Shown one piece after another: positions 8,689-19,191 of a stretch of 42,539 bases of DNA (position 1 is the first letter of the stretch; each line of letters starts with the position of its first letter). This DNA comes from Burkholderiales bacterium (lineage in GTDB: Bacteria; Pseudomonadota; Gammaproteobacteria; Burkholderiales; WYBJ01): assembly GCA_020848435.1 (NCBI GenBank), contig JADLAC010000018.1:1-42539 (forward strand), given 5' to 3'. Both the position numbers and the translations under genes were made by a program. A model generated the notes under the pieces. It was not told the origin of the DNA. It saw nothing but the letters and a program-made list of their open reading frames with translations, and ran no database searches.

Positions 8689-9111
8689 ATGCTGCACGAG
8701 ATCGGACACATTCGTCAGGACAGCGACCGCGGGCTTCGCCGCTGGTTCCAGGACGACTATTTCGACCTCTATACCTGGCAGGACGCGAACGGCGCCTTGG
8801 TTGCTTTTCAGCTCTGCTACCAGCGCAATCGCGACGAAGGCGTGGTGAGCTGGACGGCCGCCGAGGGCTTCTCGCACGCGCGCGTCGATAGTGGCGAGCA
8901 CCCCTTCAAACACGCCAGGAGTCCGTTGCTGCGCTCCGATGGCACGCCGCCTTTCTTTCGCATCTACAGCCGCTTTCTCGATGCCACCCGCGGCTTCGAA
9001 GCGGCACTGCGCGAGCCCCTGCTCGAGCGGCTGCGCGAATACCGTGGCGTCCTCTTCGGCCGGCGCCGCAAACCGCGCCGCAAGCCGTGCGTGCTATCCC
9101 AACGCGATTGA
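8689..9111 (+). CDS. Conserved-looking protein of unknown function
   Basis: 140 residues from the ATG at 8689; an ATG at 8650 inside the ptsI end would give 153. I do not recognise a named domain. The N-terminal half reads like a soluble fold (IRQDSDRGLRRWFQDDYFDLYTW, then GALVAFQLCYQRNRDEGVVSW), with many aromatic and acidic residues. The C-terminus is very basic (FGRRRKPRRKP), which could bind nucleic acid or membrane phosphate. There is no signal peptide or membrane segment. It follows ptsI closely on the same strand, and the metX promoter overlaps its stop codon. Composition fits a real gene. Confidence 0.7.
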   Translation: MLHEIGHIRQDSDRGLRRWFQDDYFDLYTWQDANGALVAFQLCYQRNRDEGVVSWTAAEGFSHARVDSGEHPFKHARSPLLRSDGTPPFFRIYSRFLDATRGFEAALREPLLERLREYRGVLFGRRRKPRRKPCVLSQRD

Positions 9112-9136
9112 CAGTACCGCCGAGGCGGAGTAACTT
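9108..9136 (+). promoter_or_regulatory. Promoter of the metX leader
   Basis: A perfect -35 TTGACA (9108-9113) and a -10 TAACTT (9131-9136, keeping the key T1, A2 and T6) are exactly 17 nt apart. Transcription would begin near 9143, just before the SAM-II aptamer at 9152. The -35 box overlaps the stop codon of the preceding gene. Confidence 0.7.
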
Positions 9137-9151
9137 CCGCAGCCACAGCAG

Positions 9152-9206
9152 TACGGCGCCGATTTGAACCTCAGCTTGCGGGCGCCTAATAAAACCGGCT
9201 AAAGCG
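9152..9206 (+). ncRNA. SAM-II (SAM-alpha) riboswitch
   Basis: The segment follows the SAM-II consensus: P1 arm GGCGCC (9155-9160), then GATTTGAACC (9161-9170), a GCTTGC loop segment (9174-9179), the returning P1 arm GGCGCC (9181-9186), an A-rich linker (TAATAAAACC) and GGCTAAAGC (9197-9205). GCTT (9174-9177) can pair with AAGC (9202-9205) to form the H-type pseudoknot that encloses SAM. It lies directly upstream of metX, the classic SAM-II target. Binding of SAM should lower metXW expression. No covariance search was run. Confidence 0.85.
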
Positions 9207-9211
9207 AAGGC

Positions 9212-9243
9212 AACCCAGCCCGCGCGAGTCGGCTGGGTTTTTC
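9212..9243 (+). terminator. Intrinsic terminator downstream of the SAM-II aptamer
   Basis: AACCCAGCC (9212-9220) and GGCTGGGTT (9231-9239) form a perfect 9-bp stem followed by a run of T (9238-9242). It sits 5 nt after the aptamer and 24 nt before metX, so it can act as the expression platform: read-through at low SAM, termination at high SAM. A clear antiterminator helix was not found by eye. Confidence 0.8.
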
Positions 9244-9266
9244 GTTCTAGGGACGCGAATGCGCTC

Positions 9267-10433
9267 GTGAAGGCGGAGCTGCCGATTTCTCCGGATTGCG
9301 TGGGTCCGGTCATCCCCAAGGTCGCGCACTTCACGGCGCCGCTACAGTTGCGCAGCAGCGCAATCCTGCCCGACTACCGGCTGGTATACGAAACCTACGG
9401 CGAGCTCAATGCCGCGCGCAGCAACGCGGTCCTGGTGTGTCACGCTTTGAATGCCTCGCATCACGTCGCGGGCTGGTACGCCGACGATCCGAAGGACCTC
9501 GGCTGGTGGGACAACATGGTGGGGCCCGGCAAGCCGCTCGATACCGATCGCTTCTTCGTGATCGGCATCAACAACATCGGCGGCTGTCACGGCTCGACCG
9601 GACCCAGCTCGATCGACCCCGCGACCGGCAGGCCGTACGGCGCCAGCTTCCCCGTGGTCACGGTGGAGGATTGGGTGGCGGCGCAGGTGCGGCTCGCCGA
9701 TCTCCTGGGCATCGATCGATTCTGCGCGGTGATGGGCGGCAGCCTCGGCGCCATGCAGGCACTGCAATGGACCATCGACCAGCCCAAGCGCGTGGCGCAT
9801 GCCATCGTGATCGCCGGGGCACCGAAGCTCTCCACCCAGAACATCGCGTTCAACGAGGTCGCGCGCCAGGCCATCATCTCGGACCCCGATTTTCACGCTG
9901 GCGACTACTATGCGCACGGCACGGTGCCGCGGCGGGGGCTGCGCATCGCGCGCATGATCGGTCACATCACCTACCTGTCCGACGACGCGATGATGGAGCG
10001 CTTCGGCCGCGTCCTGCGCGCGGACGACTTCCGCTTTCACTTCGATGTCGACTTCGAAGTCGAGTCCTACCTGCGCTACCAGGGGGAAAAGTTCGCCGAG
10101 TATTTCGACGCCAACACGTACCTGCGCATCACCCGCGCGCTCGACTATTTCGACCCGGCGATGAAACACGGCGGCAATCTCACCCGCGCCTTCCAGGCTG
10201 CCGAGGCGAGCTTCCTGGTCGTGTCCTTCACCTCGGACTGGCGCTTCTCGCCGGCGCGTTCGCGCGAGATCGTCAAGGCGTTGCTCGACAACAAGCGCAA
10301 CGTCACCTACGCCGAAATCGATGCGCCGCACGGACACGACGCCTTCCTGCTCGACGATGCGCACTATCACGAGCTGGTGCGCGCGTATTTCCTGCGGCTC
10401 GCCGCCGACATTTCGCACGGCCGCACGGCATGA
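9267..10433 (+). CDS. metX: Homoserine O-acyltransferase (MetX family)
   Basis: 388 residues, alpha/beta hydrolase fold. It acylates homoserine for methionine synthesis. The nucleophile is Ser159 in [10 protein letters not shown], and the catalytic His is in [12 protein letters not shown]. Many betaproteobacterial MetX enzymes use succinyl-CoA rather than acetyl-CoA; the sequence read here does not settle which. The start is GTG at 9267, with AGGGA 13 nt upstream; GTG at 9300 ([10 protein letters not shown]) is an alternative close to the usual family N-terminus. It overlaps metW by 4 nt (ATGA). Expression should be set by the SAM-II leader. Confidence 0.93.
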   Translation: MKAELPISPDCVGPVIPKVAHFTAPLQLRSSAILPDYRLVYETYGELNAARSNAVLVCHALNASHHVAGWYADDPKDLGWWDNMVGPGKPLDTDRFFVIGINNIGGCHGSTGPSSIDPATGRPYGASFPVVTVEDWVAAQVRLADLLGIDRFCAVMGGSLGAMQALQWTIDQPKRVAHAIVIAGAPKLSTQNIAFNEVARQAIISDPDFHAGDYYAHGTVPRRGLRIARMIGHITYLSDDAMMERFGRVLRADDFRFHFDVDFEVESYLRYQGEKFAEYFDANTYLRITRALDYFDPAMKHGGNLTRAFQAAEASFLVVSFTSDWRFSPARSREIVKALLDNKRNVTYAEIDAPHGHDAFLLDDAHYHELVRAYFLRLAADISHGRTA

Positions 10434-11047
10434 ACGCCGCATCGCTGCACGCGCGGGCCGATTTCAAGGTGATCGCGCGCTGGATTCCGGAGCACGCGCG
10501 GGTACTCGATCTGGGCTGCGGCGACGGCTCCTTGCTGCAATTTCTCGCCGAAACCCGCGGCGTGCAGGGCTACGGGGTCGAAATCAGCCCGGACAACATC
10601 GTCGCCTGCGTGCGCAACGGCGTGAACGTCATCCAGGACGACCTGGAAACCGGGTTGCACGAAATCGAGGACGCTGCGTTCGATTTCGTCATCCTGTCGC
10701 AGACCTTGCAGGCCATGCGCCACACCGAGGACATCGTCGATGAAATGCTGCGCGTGGGACAGCAAGCGATCGTGACCTTCCCGAACTTCGGCTATTGGCG
10801 CAACCGCCTCGCCGTCGCGCGCGGCAACATGCCCGTGTCGCGCAACCTGCCCTACGAGTGGTACGACACGCCCAACGTGCACCTTTGCACCATCGACGAC
10901 TTCGAGCGCTTTTGCACCAAGCGCCGGGTGCGCATTTGCGAGCGCGTGGTCCTGAGCGACGGGAGCGAAGTCGCCGCCTTGCCGAACCTGTTGGGACAGC
11001 TCGCCGTGTACCGGTTCGAGCGCCAGCTCGGCGCGAGCCCGAGCTAA
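10430..11047 (+). CDS. metW: Methionine biosynthesis protein MetW
   Basis: 205 residues. It is a Rossmann-type methyltransferase-like protein with glycine-rich motif [16 protein letters not shown], then [11 protein letters not shown] and [11 protein letters not shown]. MetW is the usual partner of MetX in proteobacteria and is thought to support or regulate homoserine acylation; its exact activity is poorly defined. Its ATG overlaps the metX stop (ATGA), so the two are co-translated. Its stop shares four bases with the end of ampG on the other strand. Confidence 0.93.
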   Translation: MNAASLHARADFKVIARWIPEHARVLDLGCGDGSLLQFLAETRGVQGYGVEISPDNIVACVRNGVNVIQDDLETGLHEIEDAAFDFVILSQTLQAMRHTEDIVDEMLRVGQQAIVTFPNFGYWRNRLAVARGNMPVSRNLPYEWYDTPNVHLCTIDDFERFCTKRRVRICERVVLSDGSEVAALPNLLGQLAVYRFERQLGASPS

Positions 11048-12342
11048 CGCGCCTGCGCCACGGCTTCGGCGGCGGGCGCGGGCATCAGGTGGCGGCCCAA
11101 GCGCAGCAACAACAACCCCGGCAACGCGATCAGCACGCACAGCATGAAGAAGCCGGGCCAACCCAGGGCTTGCGCGAGCCATCCGGTGGGTGCCGAGGCG
11201 AGCACGCGCGGCACGCCCATCAAGCTCGACAGCAGCGCATACTGGGTCGCCGTGAAGCGCCGATCGGTCAATGCGCCCATGAAGCCGACGAACGCCGCCG
11301 TCCCCAGGCCGCCGGTCAGGTTCTCCACCGCGATGACGGCGGCGAGCGCAGGTACGCTCGGCGGCAAGCCGGCCAGCACGACGAAACCGGCGGTCGATAC
11401 CATCTGGCCCAGCCCGAACCACCACAGGGCCCGAGTGAGCCCGATGCGCAAGATCAAGAACCCACCCAGCGTCGCGCCGGCGAGCGTCGCCCAGAATCCG
11501 AACAGCTTGACCACGGTGCCGATCTCGGTCTTGCTGTAGCCCAGATCGAGGTAGAACGGGGTGGTCATCGCGGACGCCAAGGTGTCGCCGAGCTTGTAGA
11601 GGAGGATGAATCCGAGCGCGAGCCAGGCGCCGTCGCGGGTGAAGTAATCGCGGAAAGGCAACAGCACGGCCTCGGTCAACGTCCGCGGCCGGCCCGCGGG
11701 CAGCGGCGGCTCGGGCACCAGCGCGCTCACCAGCATCGACAGCGCCATCACACCCGCGAGCAGTTGGTACATCCGTGGAAACGACAGCCAATCGGCGAGG
11801 ATCAGGCCGCCGCCGCCCGCGAGCAGCATGCCGACCCGATAGCCGTTCACGTACATGGCCGAACCGAATCCGAGCTCGATGTCGGACAGGCTCTCGCGCC
11901 GATAGGCATCGATCACGATGTCTTGCGATGCCGAGAACAAGGCCACCAGGAAGGCCGCGACCGAGACCATGACGAGATCGTCCGCGCGCGGAGCGGAGAG
12001 GCTCAGACCGAGCAGCGCCGCGGTCAATGCCGCCTGCATGGCGAGCAGCCAGCCGCGGCGCCGGCCCAGGCGCGCGACGCTGTAGCGATCGAACAGCGGC
12101 GACCAGAGGAACTTCAACGTATACGGCAATCCCACCAGGGCGAACAAGCCGATGCGGGCGAGGTCGACCCCCTGATCGCTCAGCCACGCCTGCAGGACGG
12201 AGCCGGTCAGCAGCAGCGGCAGCCCGGAGGCGAATCCCATCAGCGCCGCGATCAGCATGCGGGCGCTGCACACCGTTCGCAGCGCATCGCGCCAGGAACG
12301 CGCACCCGGCTGGATCGCGGCGCGCTCGCGCGGCTGGCTCAA
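11044..12342 (-). CDS. ampG: AmpG-type muropeptide permease (MFS)
   Basis: 432 residues with about 12 hydrophobic segments. AmpG imports GlcNAc-anhydroMurNAc peptides from the periplasm for cell-wall recycling. The N-terminus (LMGFASGLPLLLTGSVLQAWLSDQGVDLARIG) and LPYTLKFLWSPLFDRY are hallmark AmpG motifs. No ampD, nagZ or ampR is nearby, so a link to beta-lactamase induction cannot be judged. It is tail-to-tail with metW (4-nt overlap) and lies downstream of the exonuclease III gene on the same strand after 113 nt. Confidence 0.9.
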   Translation of the reverse strand: MSQPRERAAIQPGARSWRDALRTVCSARMLIAALMGFASGLPLLLTGSVLQAWLSDQGVDLARIGLFALVGLPYTLKFLWSPLFDRYSVARLGRRRGWLLAMQAALTAALLGLSLSAPRADDLVMVSVAAFLVALFSASQDIVIDAYRRESLSDIELGFGSAMYVNGYRVGMLLAGGGGLILADWLSFPRMYQLLAGVMALSMLVSALVPEPPLPAGRPRTLTEAVLLPFRDYFTRDGAWLALGFILLYKLGDTLASAMTTPFYLDLGYSKTEIGTVVKLFGFWATLAGATLGGFLILRIGLTRALWWFGLGQMVSTAGFVVLAGLPPSVPALAAVIAVENLTGGLGTAAFVGFMGALTDRRFTATQYALLSSLMGVPRVLASAPTGWLAQALGWPGFFMLCVLIALPGLLLLRLGRHLMPAPAAEAVAQAR

Positions 12343-12455
12343 GCGCTGCCTGCTAGCCGAGACTGAGGAAGATCACGCCACATTCGCGCGGAATCCTTCC
12401 CCGCCTTGCGTATGGCCGGCGCTTTGCACCCGGGACCAGCCTCGCATGCACGGCT

Positions 12456-13229
12456 TCAGCCATGGTCGAAATCGATGGTGAGCGGCGCGTGGTCGGAGAA
12501 GCGCTTGTTGGTATAGATCGCGACGGCGCGCGCCCGCGCGGCGAGCTCCGGGGTGGCGATCTGGTAGTCGATGCGCCAGCCCACGTTCTTCGCCCACGCC
12601 TGGCCGCGGTTCGACCACCAGGTGTAGCGCTCCGGGCGCGGATCCACGCGCCGGAACACGTCGACGAAACCAAGCTCGTCGAATACGCGGCTGAGCCAAG
12701 CCCGCTCCTCGGGCAGGAAACCGGAGTTCTTCTGGTTCGAGCGCCAGTTCTTGAGATCGATCGCCTGGTGCGCGATGTTCCAGTCGCCGCAAAGGAGCAC
12801 GTCGCGGCCGCAACGGCGCAGCTTCAGCAGGTGCGGGAAGAACTGGTCGAGGAAGCGAAACTTCGCTTGCTGCCGCTCGGGCGAGCTCGACCCCGACGGA
12901 AGGTAGAGCGAGATGACGCTCAGCTTGCCGCAATCGAGCTGGAGATAACGGCCTTCGGCGTCGATCTCGTCGATGCCCAAGCCGCACTGCACGCGCTCGG
13001 GCGCGAGGCGGGTGTAGATGCCCACCCCGCTGTAGCCTTTCTTCCGCGCGCAGTGGAAATGCCCCACCATCTTGCGCGGCGAACGCAGCGCCGCGCCGAG
13101 ATCGCATTCATGCGCCTTCAGCTCCTGCACGCACACGAAATCGGCCCGCTGGCGCGCGAGCCAGGAGAACAATCCCTTGTTCGCGGCCGAGCGGATTCCG
13201 TTGAGATTCAAAGTGATTACGCGTAACAT
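12456..13229 (-). CDS. xth: Exodeoxyribonuclease III family AP endonuclease
   Basis: 257 residues, the full length of ExoIII/ExoA enzymes, which cut DNA at abasic sites and degrade 3' ends in repair. Visible catalytic motifs are LNLNGIRSA, VQELKA (metal-binding Glu), GYSGVGIY, LCGDWNIAH (Asp/Asn pair) and the closing SDHAPLTIDF (Asp-His). The ATG at 13229 gives the family start MLRVITLNLNG; the frame stays open upstream without similarity. Only 16 bp separate this start codon from that of pyrE on the other strand, so each promoter must lie within the neighbouring gene. Confidence 0.93.
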   Translation of the reverse strand: MLRVITLNLNGIRSAANKGLFSWLARQRADFVCVQELKAHECDLGAALRSPRKMVGHFHCARKKGYSGVGIYTRLAPERVQCGLGIDEIDAEGRYLQLDCGKLSVISLYLPSGSSSPERQQAKFRFLDQFFPHLLKLRRCGRDVLLCGDWNIAHQAIDLKNWRSNQKNSGFLPEERAWLSRVFDELGFVDVFRRVDPRPERYTWWSNRGQAWAKNVGWRIDYQIATPELAARARAVAIYTNKRFSDHAPLTIDFDHG

Positions 13230-13245
13230 AAACCGCGGGTGGGCG

Positions 13246-13899
13246 ATGACTGATTTCAGGCGGGATTTTTTTCGATTCGCGGCTTCGCAGCGAGCCCTGC
13301 TGTTCGGCGAGTTCGTCACCAAGGCCGGACGTATATCGCCCTACTTCTTCAATGCCGGCATGTTCAGCAGCGGCGCGGCGCTCGCTCGGCTGAGCGAATT
13401 CTACGCGAAAGCGATTCGCGCGGCCGCGATCGAATTCGATGTCTTGTTCGGATCGGCTTACAAGGGCATTCCGCTCGCCGCGGGCGTGGCCATGACGCTC
13501 GCGCACGAGGGCCGGGACGTGCCGTTTTCCTTCAACCGCAAGGAAACCAAGGACCACGGCGAGGGCGGGGTCGTGATCGGCGCCCCGCTGCGAGGCCGCG
13601 TGCTCATCATCGATGACGTGATCTCGGCCGGCACCTCGGTGCGCGAGTCGGTCGCAATCATCCGCGGCGCGAATGCGCAGCCCTGCGGCGTCGCGATCGC
13701 CCTCGATCGCATGGAGCGCGGCAGTCGCGAAACCTCCGCCGTCGAGGAAGTCGAGCAGAGCTTCGGCATCCCGGTCGTCGCCATCGCCACCCTGGACGAT
13801 CTGATCGGCTTCGTGCGCGCCGAGCCCGGCCTGGGAGAGCACCTGGCGGGCGTGCTCGCATACCGCGAACGCTTCGGCACCGCCGCCCATGCGCGCTGA
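13246..13899 (+). CDS. pyrE: Orotate phosphoribosyltransferase
   Basis: 217 residues. It makes orotidine monophosphate from orotate and PRPP in pyrimidine synthesis. The PRPP-binding signature VLIIDDVISAGTSV is intact, as are GRISPYFFNAGMF near the N-terminus and the flexible-loop residues FNRKETKDHGEGG. The ATG at 13246 matches the family start; earlier in-frame codons lie inside the divergent xth gene. The following DUF4124 gene begins 11 nt before its stop. I saw no attenuator-like leader, and there is little room for one. Confidence 0.95.
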   Translation: MTDFRRDFFRFAASQRALLFGEFVTKAGRISPYFFNAGMFSSGAALARLSEFYAKAIRAAAIEFDVLFGSAYKGIPLAAGVAMTLAHEGRDVPFSFNRKETKDHGEGGVVIGAPLRGRVLIIDDVISAGTSVRESVAIIRGANAQPCGVAIALDRMERGSRETSAVEEVEQSFGIPVVAIATLDDLIGFVRAEPGLGEHLAGVLAYRERFGTAAHAR

Positions 13900-14548
13900 G
13901 CGTCTGATCGCGGGCTTGATCGCGCTGGCCGCTATCGCCGGCGCCGATGCCGCGCTCTACAAGTGGGTCGACGACAAGGGCCAGGTGCAGTACAGCGACA
14001 AGCCGCCGGCGGACAAGAACAAGGGCGGCGTACAGATGTCGAACCGCGGCGTCGTGGTGAAGAAGCTCGACCCCGGCCCCACGCCCGAGCAGCAGAAGGC
14101 GAAGGAAGAGGAGCTGGTACGGCGTAAGGCCGAGGAGCAGCAGGCGCTCAGCCAGCGCCGGCTGGACAATGCGCTGCTGCAGTCGTTCTCCAACGCGCAG
14201 GAGATCGATATGAAGCGCGATCGCGAAATTCAATCGCTCGATGCCCTCATCGCCAATCTGCGCGGTCAGGACCGCTCGGTCAGCGAGCGCTTGAACGAGG
14301 ATCGCAAGCGCGGCGAGTTCTACGCCAGGCGCAAACAGCCGATGCCCGATTCGCTCAAGGACGATGTCGCCCGCGGCGAGGGCGAGCTCAAGGTGATACG
14401 CGAGGAAATCGGGCGCCGCCAGCAGGAAATCGTGGCCACGCGCGAGAAATACGATACGCTCAAGAAGCGCTACATCGAATTGCGCCAGCCGGAGCAGACC
14501 GGCGCCCTGGCGCCGGCGGCGGCCGCCACCGTGCCGCCGAAGAAGTAA
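13889..14548 (+). CDS. DUF4124 domain periplasmic protein with coiled coil
   Basis: 219 residues. A signal peptide ends near ADA-A at residue 21. It is followed by a DUF4124 motif (LYKWVDDKGQVQYSDKPP), common in secreted proteins of beta- and gammaproteobacteria and of unknown function. Residues 65-200 are highly charged and helical, rich in Glu, Lys, Arg and Gln, probably a coiled coil (EQQKAKEEELVRRKAEEQQ, then REEIGRRQQEI). The end is Ala/Pro-rich with two Lys. It overlaps pyrE by 11 nt, so it is likely co-translated, though no functional link is known. Confidence 0.85.
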   Translation: MRAERLIAGLIALAAIAGADAALYKWVDDKGQVQYSDKPPADKNKGGVQMSNRGVVVKKLDPGPTPEQQKAKEEELVRRKAEEQQALSQRRLDNALLQSFSNAQEIDMKRDREIQSLDALIANLRGQDRSVSERLNEDRKRGEFYARRKQPMPDSLKDDVARGEGELKVIREEIGRRQQEIVATREKYDTLKKRYIELRQPEQTGALAPAAAATVPPKK

Positions 14549-14554
14549 CACGAT

Positions 14555-14580
14555 CCTGGTCCGACCCTGACCCCGGTCCG
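14555..14580. repeat. Intergenic GGTCCGACCC-family repeat
   Basis: CCTGGTCCGACCCTGACCCC (14555-14574), followed by GGTCCG, lies in the 43-nt gap between the convergent DUF4124 and gatB genes. It has the same core as the tracts at 281-377 and 42494-42539. It is not a hairpin followed by T, so a terminator role is not evident. Confidence 0.6.
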
Positions 14581-14591
14581 TCTTCCTGTTT

Positions 14592-16025
14592 TCAGGTGAG
14601 CTTGCGGCGCAGGATGTCGTTGACCTGCTGCGGATTGGCCTTGCCCTTGCTCGCCTTCATCACCTGTCCCACCAGCGCGTTGAACGCCTTCGCCTTGCCG
14701 GCGCGGTAGTCGGCCACCTGGGCCCCATTGGCGGCGATGACTTCCTCGACCAGCCGCTCGAGCGCGCCGCCGTCCGAGATCTGGCGCAGGCCGCGCCGCT
14801 CGATGATGCTGTCGGCATCGCCCTCGCCGGCCCACATGGCGTCGAACACGTCGCGGGCGATTTTGCTCGACACGGTGCCATCGGCGATGCGCTCGATCAG
14901 TGCACGCAGCGCCCGCGGCGTGATCGTGCTCGCGCCGATGTCGGCTGCCGCCTCATTCAACTTCGCGGCCAGCGCACCGTTGATCCAGTTGGCGGCGAGC
15001 TTCGGCCCCTGTCCGGTGAGACCGGCCGCCGCGCGTTCGAAGTAATCGGCGAGCTCGCGCGAAGCGGTGAGCAGGTTCGCATCATAGGCCGACAGCGCGT
15101 ACTCGGTGGTGAAACGCTCGCGCTTTTGCGCCGGCAGCTCCGGCATCGATGCACCGAGCTCGGCGAGAAACGCCTCGCTGATCTCGAGCGGCAGGAGATC
15201 GGGATCCGGGAAGTATCGATAGTCGTGCGCATCCTCTTTGCTGCGCATGGCGCGCGTCTCGTCGCGCTCGGGATCATAGAGCCGCGTCTCCTGCCTGACG
15301 CTGCCGCCCGCGGCGATGAGATCGATCTGGCGCTTCACCTCGTAATCGATAGCGCGTTCGAGGAAGCGAAAGGAGTTGAGGTTCTTGATTTCGCAGCGCG
15401 TGCCGAGCGCGCTTGCGCCGGCGGGGCGCACCGACACGTTCGCATCCATCCGGAACGAGCCTTCCTGCATGTTGCCGTCGCAGATGTCGAGCCAGCGCAC
15501 CAGGGCGTGCAGCGCCTTGGCGTAGGCAACGGCCTCGGCGGCGCTGCGCATATCGGGCTCGGATACGATCTCGAGCAGCGGCGTGCCGGCCCGATTCAGA
15601 TCGATGCCGCTCATGCCGTGAAAGTCCTCGTGCAGCGACTTGCCGGCATCCTCTTCCAGGTGCGCGCGCGTGAGCCGCACGGTCTTGGTCACATCGCCCA
15701 GCACGATGTCGATGCTGCCGTGTTGCACCACGGGGATTTCGTACTGGCTGATCTGGTAGCCCTTCGGCAAATCCGGGTAGAAATAATTCTTGCGGGCGAA
15801 AATCGAGCGCCGATTAATGGTCGATCCCACCGCCAGGCCGAAGCGCACGGCCTTCTCGACCACGGCGGCGTTCAACACCGGCAACACTCCCGGCAGCGCC
15901 ACATCGACCTCGCAGGCCTGCGTGTTGGGCTCCGCGCCGAAGGCCGTCGCCGCGCCGGAAAAGATCTTCGAGCGCGTCGAAAGCTGTACGTGCACTTCCA
16001 GGCCGATGACGGTTTCCCAGGTCAT
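14592..16025 (-). CDS. gatB: Asp/Glu-tRNA amidotransferase subunit B
   Basis: 477 residues. GatB binds misacylated Asp-tRNA(Asn) or Glu-tRNA(Gln) and phosphorylates the side chain for amidation. The start [15 protein letters not shown] and the motifs [50 protein letters not shown] [12 protein letters not shown] and [10 protein letters not shown] are typical. The C-terminal YqeY-like tail ends in [13 protein letters not shown]. The ATG at 16025 gives the family N-terminus; upstream in-frame residues are inside gatA. It is the last gene of gatC-gatA-gatB, 10 nt after gatA. Confidence 0.95.
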   Translation of the reverse strand: MTWETVIGLEVHVQLSTRSKIFSGAATAFGAEPNTQACEVDVALPGVLPVLNAAVVEKAVRFGLAVGSTINRRSIFARKNYFYPDLPKGYQISQYEIPVVQHGSIDIVLGDVTKTVRLTRAHLEEDAGKSLHEDFHGMSGIDLNRAGTPLLEIVSEPDMRSAAEAVAYAKALHALVRWLDICDGNMQEGSFRMDANVSVRPAGASALGTRCEIKNLNSFRFLERAIDYEVKRQIDLIAAGGSVRQETRLYDPERDETRAMRSKEDAHDYRYFPDPDLLPLEISEAFLAELGASMPELPAQKRERFTTEYALSAYDANLLTASRELADYFERAAAGLTGQGPKLAANWINGALAAKLNEAAADIGASTITPRALRALIERIADGTVSSKIARDVFDAMWAGEGDADSIIERRGLRQISDGGALERLVEEVIAANGAQVADYRAGKAKAFNALVGQVMKASKGKANPQQVNDILRRKLT

Positions 16026-16035
16026 GATCGGTCCA

Positions 16036-17496
16036 TTACTCGACAAACGCCTGCGGCATGCGCCCATGCCAATCGGTTGCGCCCTGGAAGCGATGCGCAT
16101 AGTTGAGCAGGCGCGCTTCGCTGAAATAGTCGCCGATCAACTGCAAGCCGACGGGCAAGCCCGCAGCATCGAACCCCGCGGGGATCGACAGTCCCGGCAA
16201 CCCCGCGAGGTTGACGGCAATGGTATAGATGTCCGAGAGGTACATCTGCACCGGATCGCTCGTCCGGCTGCCCAGCTCGAACGCGGTCGTCGGACTGGTC
16301 GGGCCCATGATGACGTCGCAGCGCCGGAACGCCGCGGCGAAATCCGCGGCGATGAGCCGGCGGATCTTCTGCGCCTTGATGTAGTAGGCGTCGTAGTAGC
16401 CGTGCGAGAGCACGTAGGTGCCGATCATGATGCGGCGGCGGACTTCGGCGCCGAAGCCCTCGGCGCGGGTGCGCTCGTACATGTCGGTCAGGTCGCCGAA
16501 CTCGGCCGCTCGATGGCCGTAGCGCACACCGTCGTAGCGTGCCAGGTTGCTCGATGCTTCGGCCGGCGCGAGCACGTAATAGACCGGAATCGACAACCCC
16601 ATGTTCGGCAGGCTCACTTCGACGGTATTCGCCCCCAGACGCCGATATTCGGCGATGGCCGCCTCGATCGCGCGCGCGACATCGGGCTGTACCCCTGCGC
16701 TGAAGAACTCCTTCGGCAAGCCGATGCGCAAGCCCTGCAACGGCTGCCCCAGGGCGCGCGTATAGTCCTCGGGTTCGCGCTCGAGGCTGGTCGAATCGCG
16801 CGCATCGAAGCCCACCATCGCGTTCAGGAGCAGCGCGAGGTCATGCGCGGATTTCGCTATCGGGCCTGCCTGGTCGAGGCTGGAAGCGAACGCGATCATG
16901 CCGTAGCGCGATGCGATCCCGTAGGTCGGCTTCAAGCCGCACACCCCGCACAGCGCCGCCGGCTGGCGGATCGATCCGCCGGTATCGGTGCCGGTTGCCG
17001 CGGGTGCCAGCCGCGCGGCGATGCTGGCGGCCGATCCGCCCGAGCTGCCACCTGGGACCAGGCTCGCGCGCCACGGATTGCGCACCGGGCCGAAATACGA
17101 GCTCTCGTTCGACGAGCCCATGGCGAACTCGTCCATGTTGGTCTTGCCGAGATTGACCGCGCCGGCCGCATCGAGCCGAGCGACCACGTGGGCATCGTAG
17201 GGTGCGACGAAATTCTCCAGCATGCGCGAGCCGCAAGTCGTCCGCCAGCCGCGGGCGCAGAAGATGTCCTTGTGCAAGACCGGGATGCCGGTCAGCGTCA
17301 CGGCTTTACCCGCCGCGATGCGCGCATCGGCCGCGGCGGCGGCGGCGAGCGTACGCTGCGCGTCGAGTGTTATGACGGCGTTGAGCCCGGCATTGAAGCG
17401 AGCGATGCGCTCGAGGAAATGGCGCGCGAGCTCCACGCTCGAGCACTGGCGGCTCGCGAGGCGCTGGGACAATTCAGCGATGGTGAGCTGGAACAT
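16036..17496 (-). CDS. gatA: Asp/Glu-tRNA amidotransferase subunit A
   Basis: 486 residues, amidase-signature family. It releases ammonia from glutamine and passes it to GatB. The Ser-cisSer-Lys triad is visible: Lys in [11 protein letters not shown], the Gly/Ser-rich loop [14 protein letters not shown], and the nucleophilic Ser in [13 protein letters not shown]. It lies between gatC (64 nt upstream) and gatB (10 nt downstream). The complex supplies Asn-tRNA and/or Gln-tRNA, implying that at least one of the matching synthetases is absent or non-discriminating; this cannot be tested in the window. Confidence 0.96.
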   Translation of the reverse strand: MFQLTIAELSQRLASRQCSSVELARHFLERIARFNAGLNAVITLDAQRTLAAAAAADARIAAGKAVTLTGIPVLHKDIFCARGWRTTCGSRMLENFVAPYDAHVVARLDAAGAVNLGKTNMDEFAMGSSNESSYFGPVRNPWRASLVPGGSSGGSAASIAARLAPAATGTDTGGSIRQPAALCGVCGLKPTYGIASRYGMIAFASSLDQAGPIAKSAHDLALLLNAMVGFDARDSTSLEREPEDYTRALGQPLQGLRIGLPKEFFSAGVQPDVARAIEAAIAEYRRLGANTVEVSLPNMGLSIPVYYVLAPAEASSNLARYDGVRYGHRAAEFGDLTDMYERTRAEGFGAEVRRRIMIGTYVLSHGYYDAYYIKAQKIRRLIAADFAAAFRRCDVIMGPTSPTTAFELGSRTSDPVQMYLSDIYTIAVNLAGLPGLSIPAGFDAAGLPVGLQLIGDYFSEARLLNYAHRFQGATDWHGRMPQAFVE

Positions 17497-17560
17497 GAGA
17501 AGCGCGCGGCGCCCTGCCGTGCCGCGCGGCTGGGGCGCGGCCGGCGCAAGGCTTCGCCCG

Positions 17561-17848
17561 TTATTCGATCACTTTCGGTACCAGGTACAGGCCAGCCTCG
17601 CTCAGCGGCGCAAGCGCGAGCAGCGCGTCGCGCCGATCGGTCTCGGTGACGCGGTCTGGCCGTAATCGCTGGGCGACGTCACGCGGATGCGACATCGCCG
17701 CCACCGCCGAAGTATCGACGGCTTGCATCTCGCCGATCAGCGCGAAAATGCGATTCAGCTCCTCGAGCATGGCTTGGGCCTGCGCGTCGTTCTGGCGCAG
17801 CCGGGCGAGCTGGGCCACGCGACGTACATCATCGAGGGTCAAGGCCAT
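17561..17848 (-). CDS. gatC: Asp/Glu-tRNA amidotransferase subunit C
   Basis: 95 residues, the small stabilising subunit that wraps around GatA and GatB. The start [17 protein letters not shown] and the central [18 protein letters not shown] are family hallmarks, as is the late [17 protein letters not shown]. It is the first gene of the gat operon and is divergent from mreB, with 174 bp between the start codons carrying both promoters. Confidence 0.95.
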   Translation of the reverse strand: MALTLDDVRRVAQLARLRQNDAQAQAMLEELNRIFALIGEMQAVDTSAVAAMSHPRDVAQRLRPDRVTETDRRDALLALAPLSEAGLYLVPKVIE

Positions 17849-17980
17849 GGCGATAATGCAATACGAGATCGACCACCGGAGTCGCGAAGCCTATCACAAG
17901 CGAGCCGCCGAGGGCGTTCGCGCTCGGCGCACTGTCGCTTCGCGCGGTGCAATGCGGTATCATGTTTTATTCGCCTTTAG

Positions 17981-19066
<1,086 letters not shown>

Positions 19067-19191
19067 GGCGGCGAGCGCATTGCGTACGAGCGATTCGAGC
19101 CGTGCCGGCGCCCTGACAGTCCATCGCGTCGAGCCTCGCGGCGCTCGCCGGCACTGAACGGCGCCCAGAGCGCGCGCGCGCCCCGACGCCG

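Noticed and set aside
10367..12271. A 634-codon minus-strand open frame across metW and ampG
   Set aside because: It is out of frame with both real genes and its translation is Arg/Ala-rich with no family motif.
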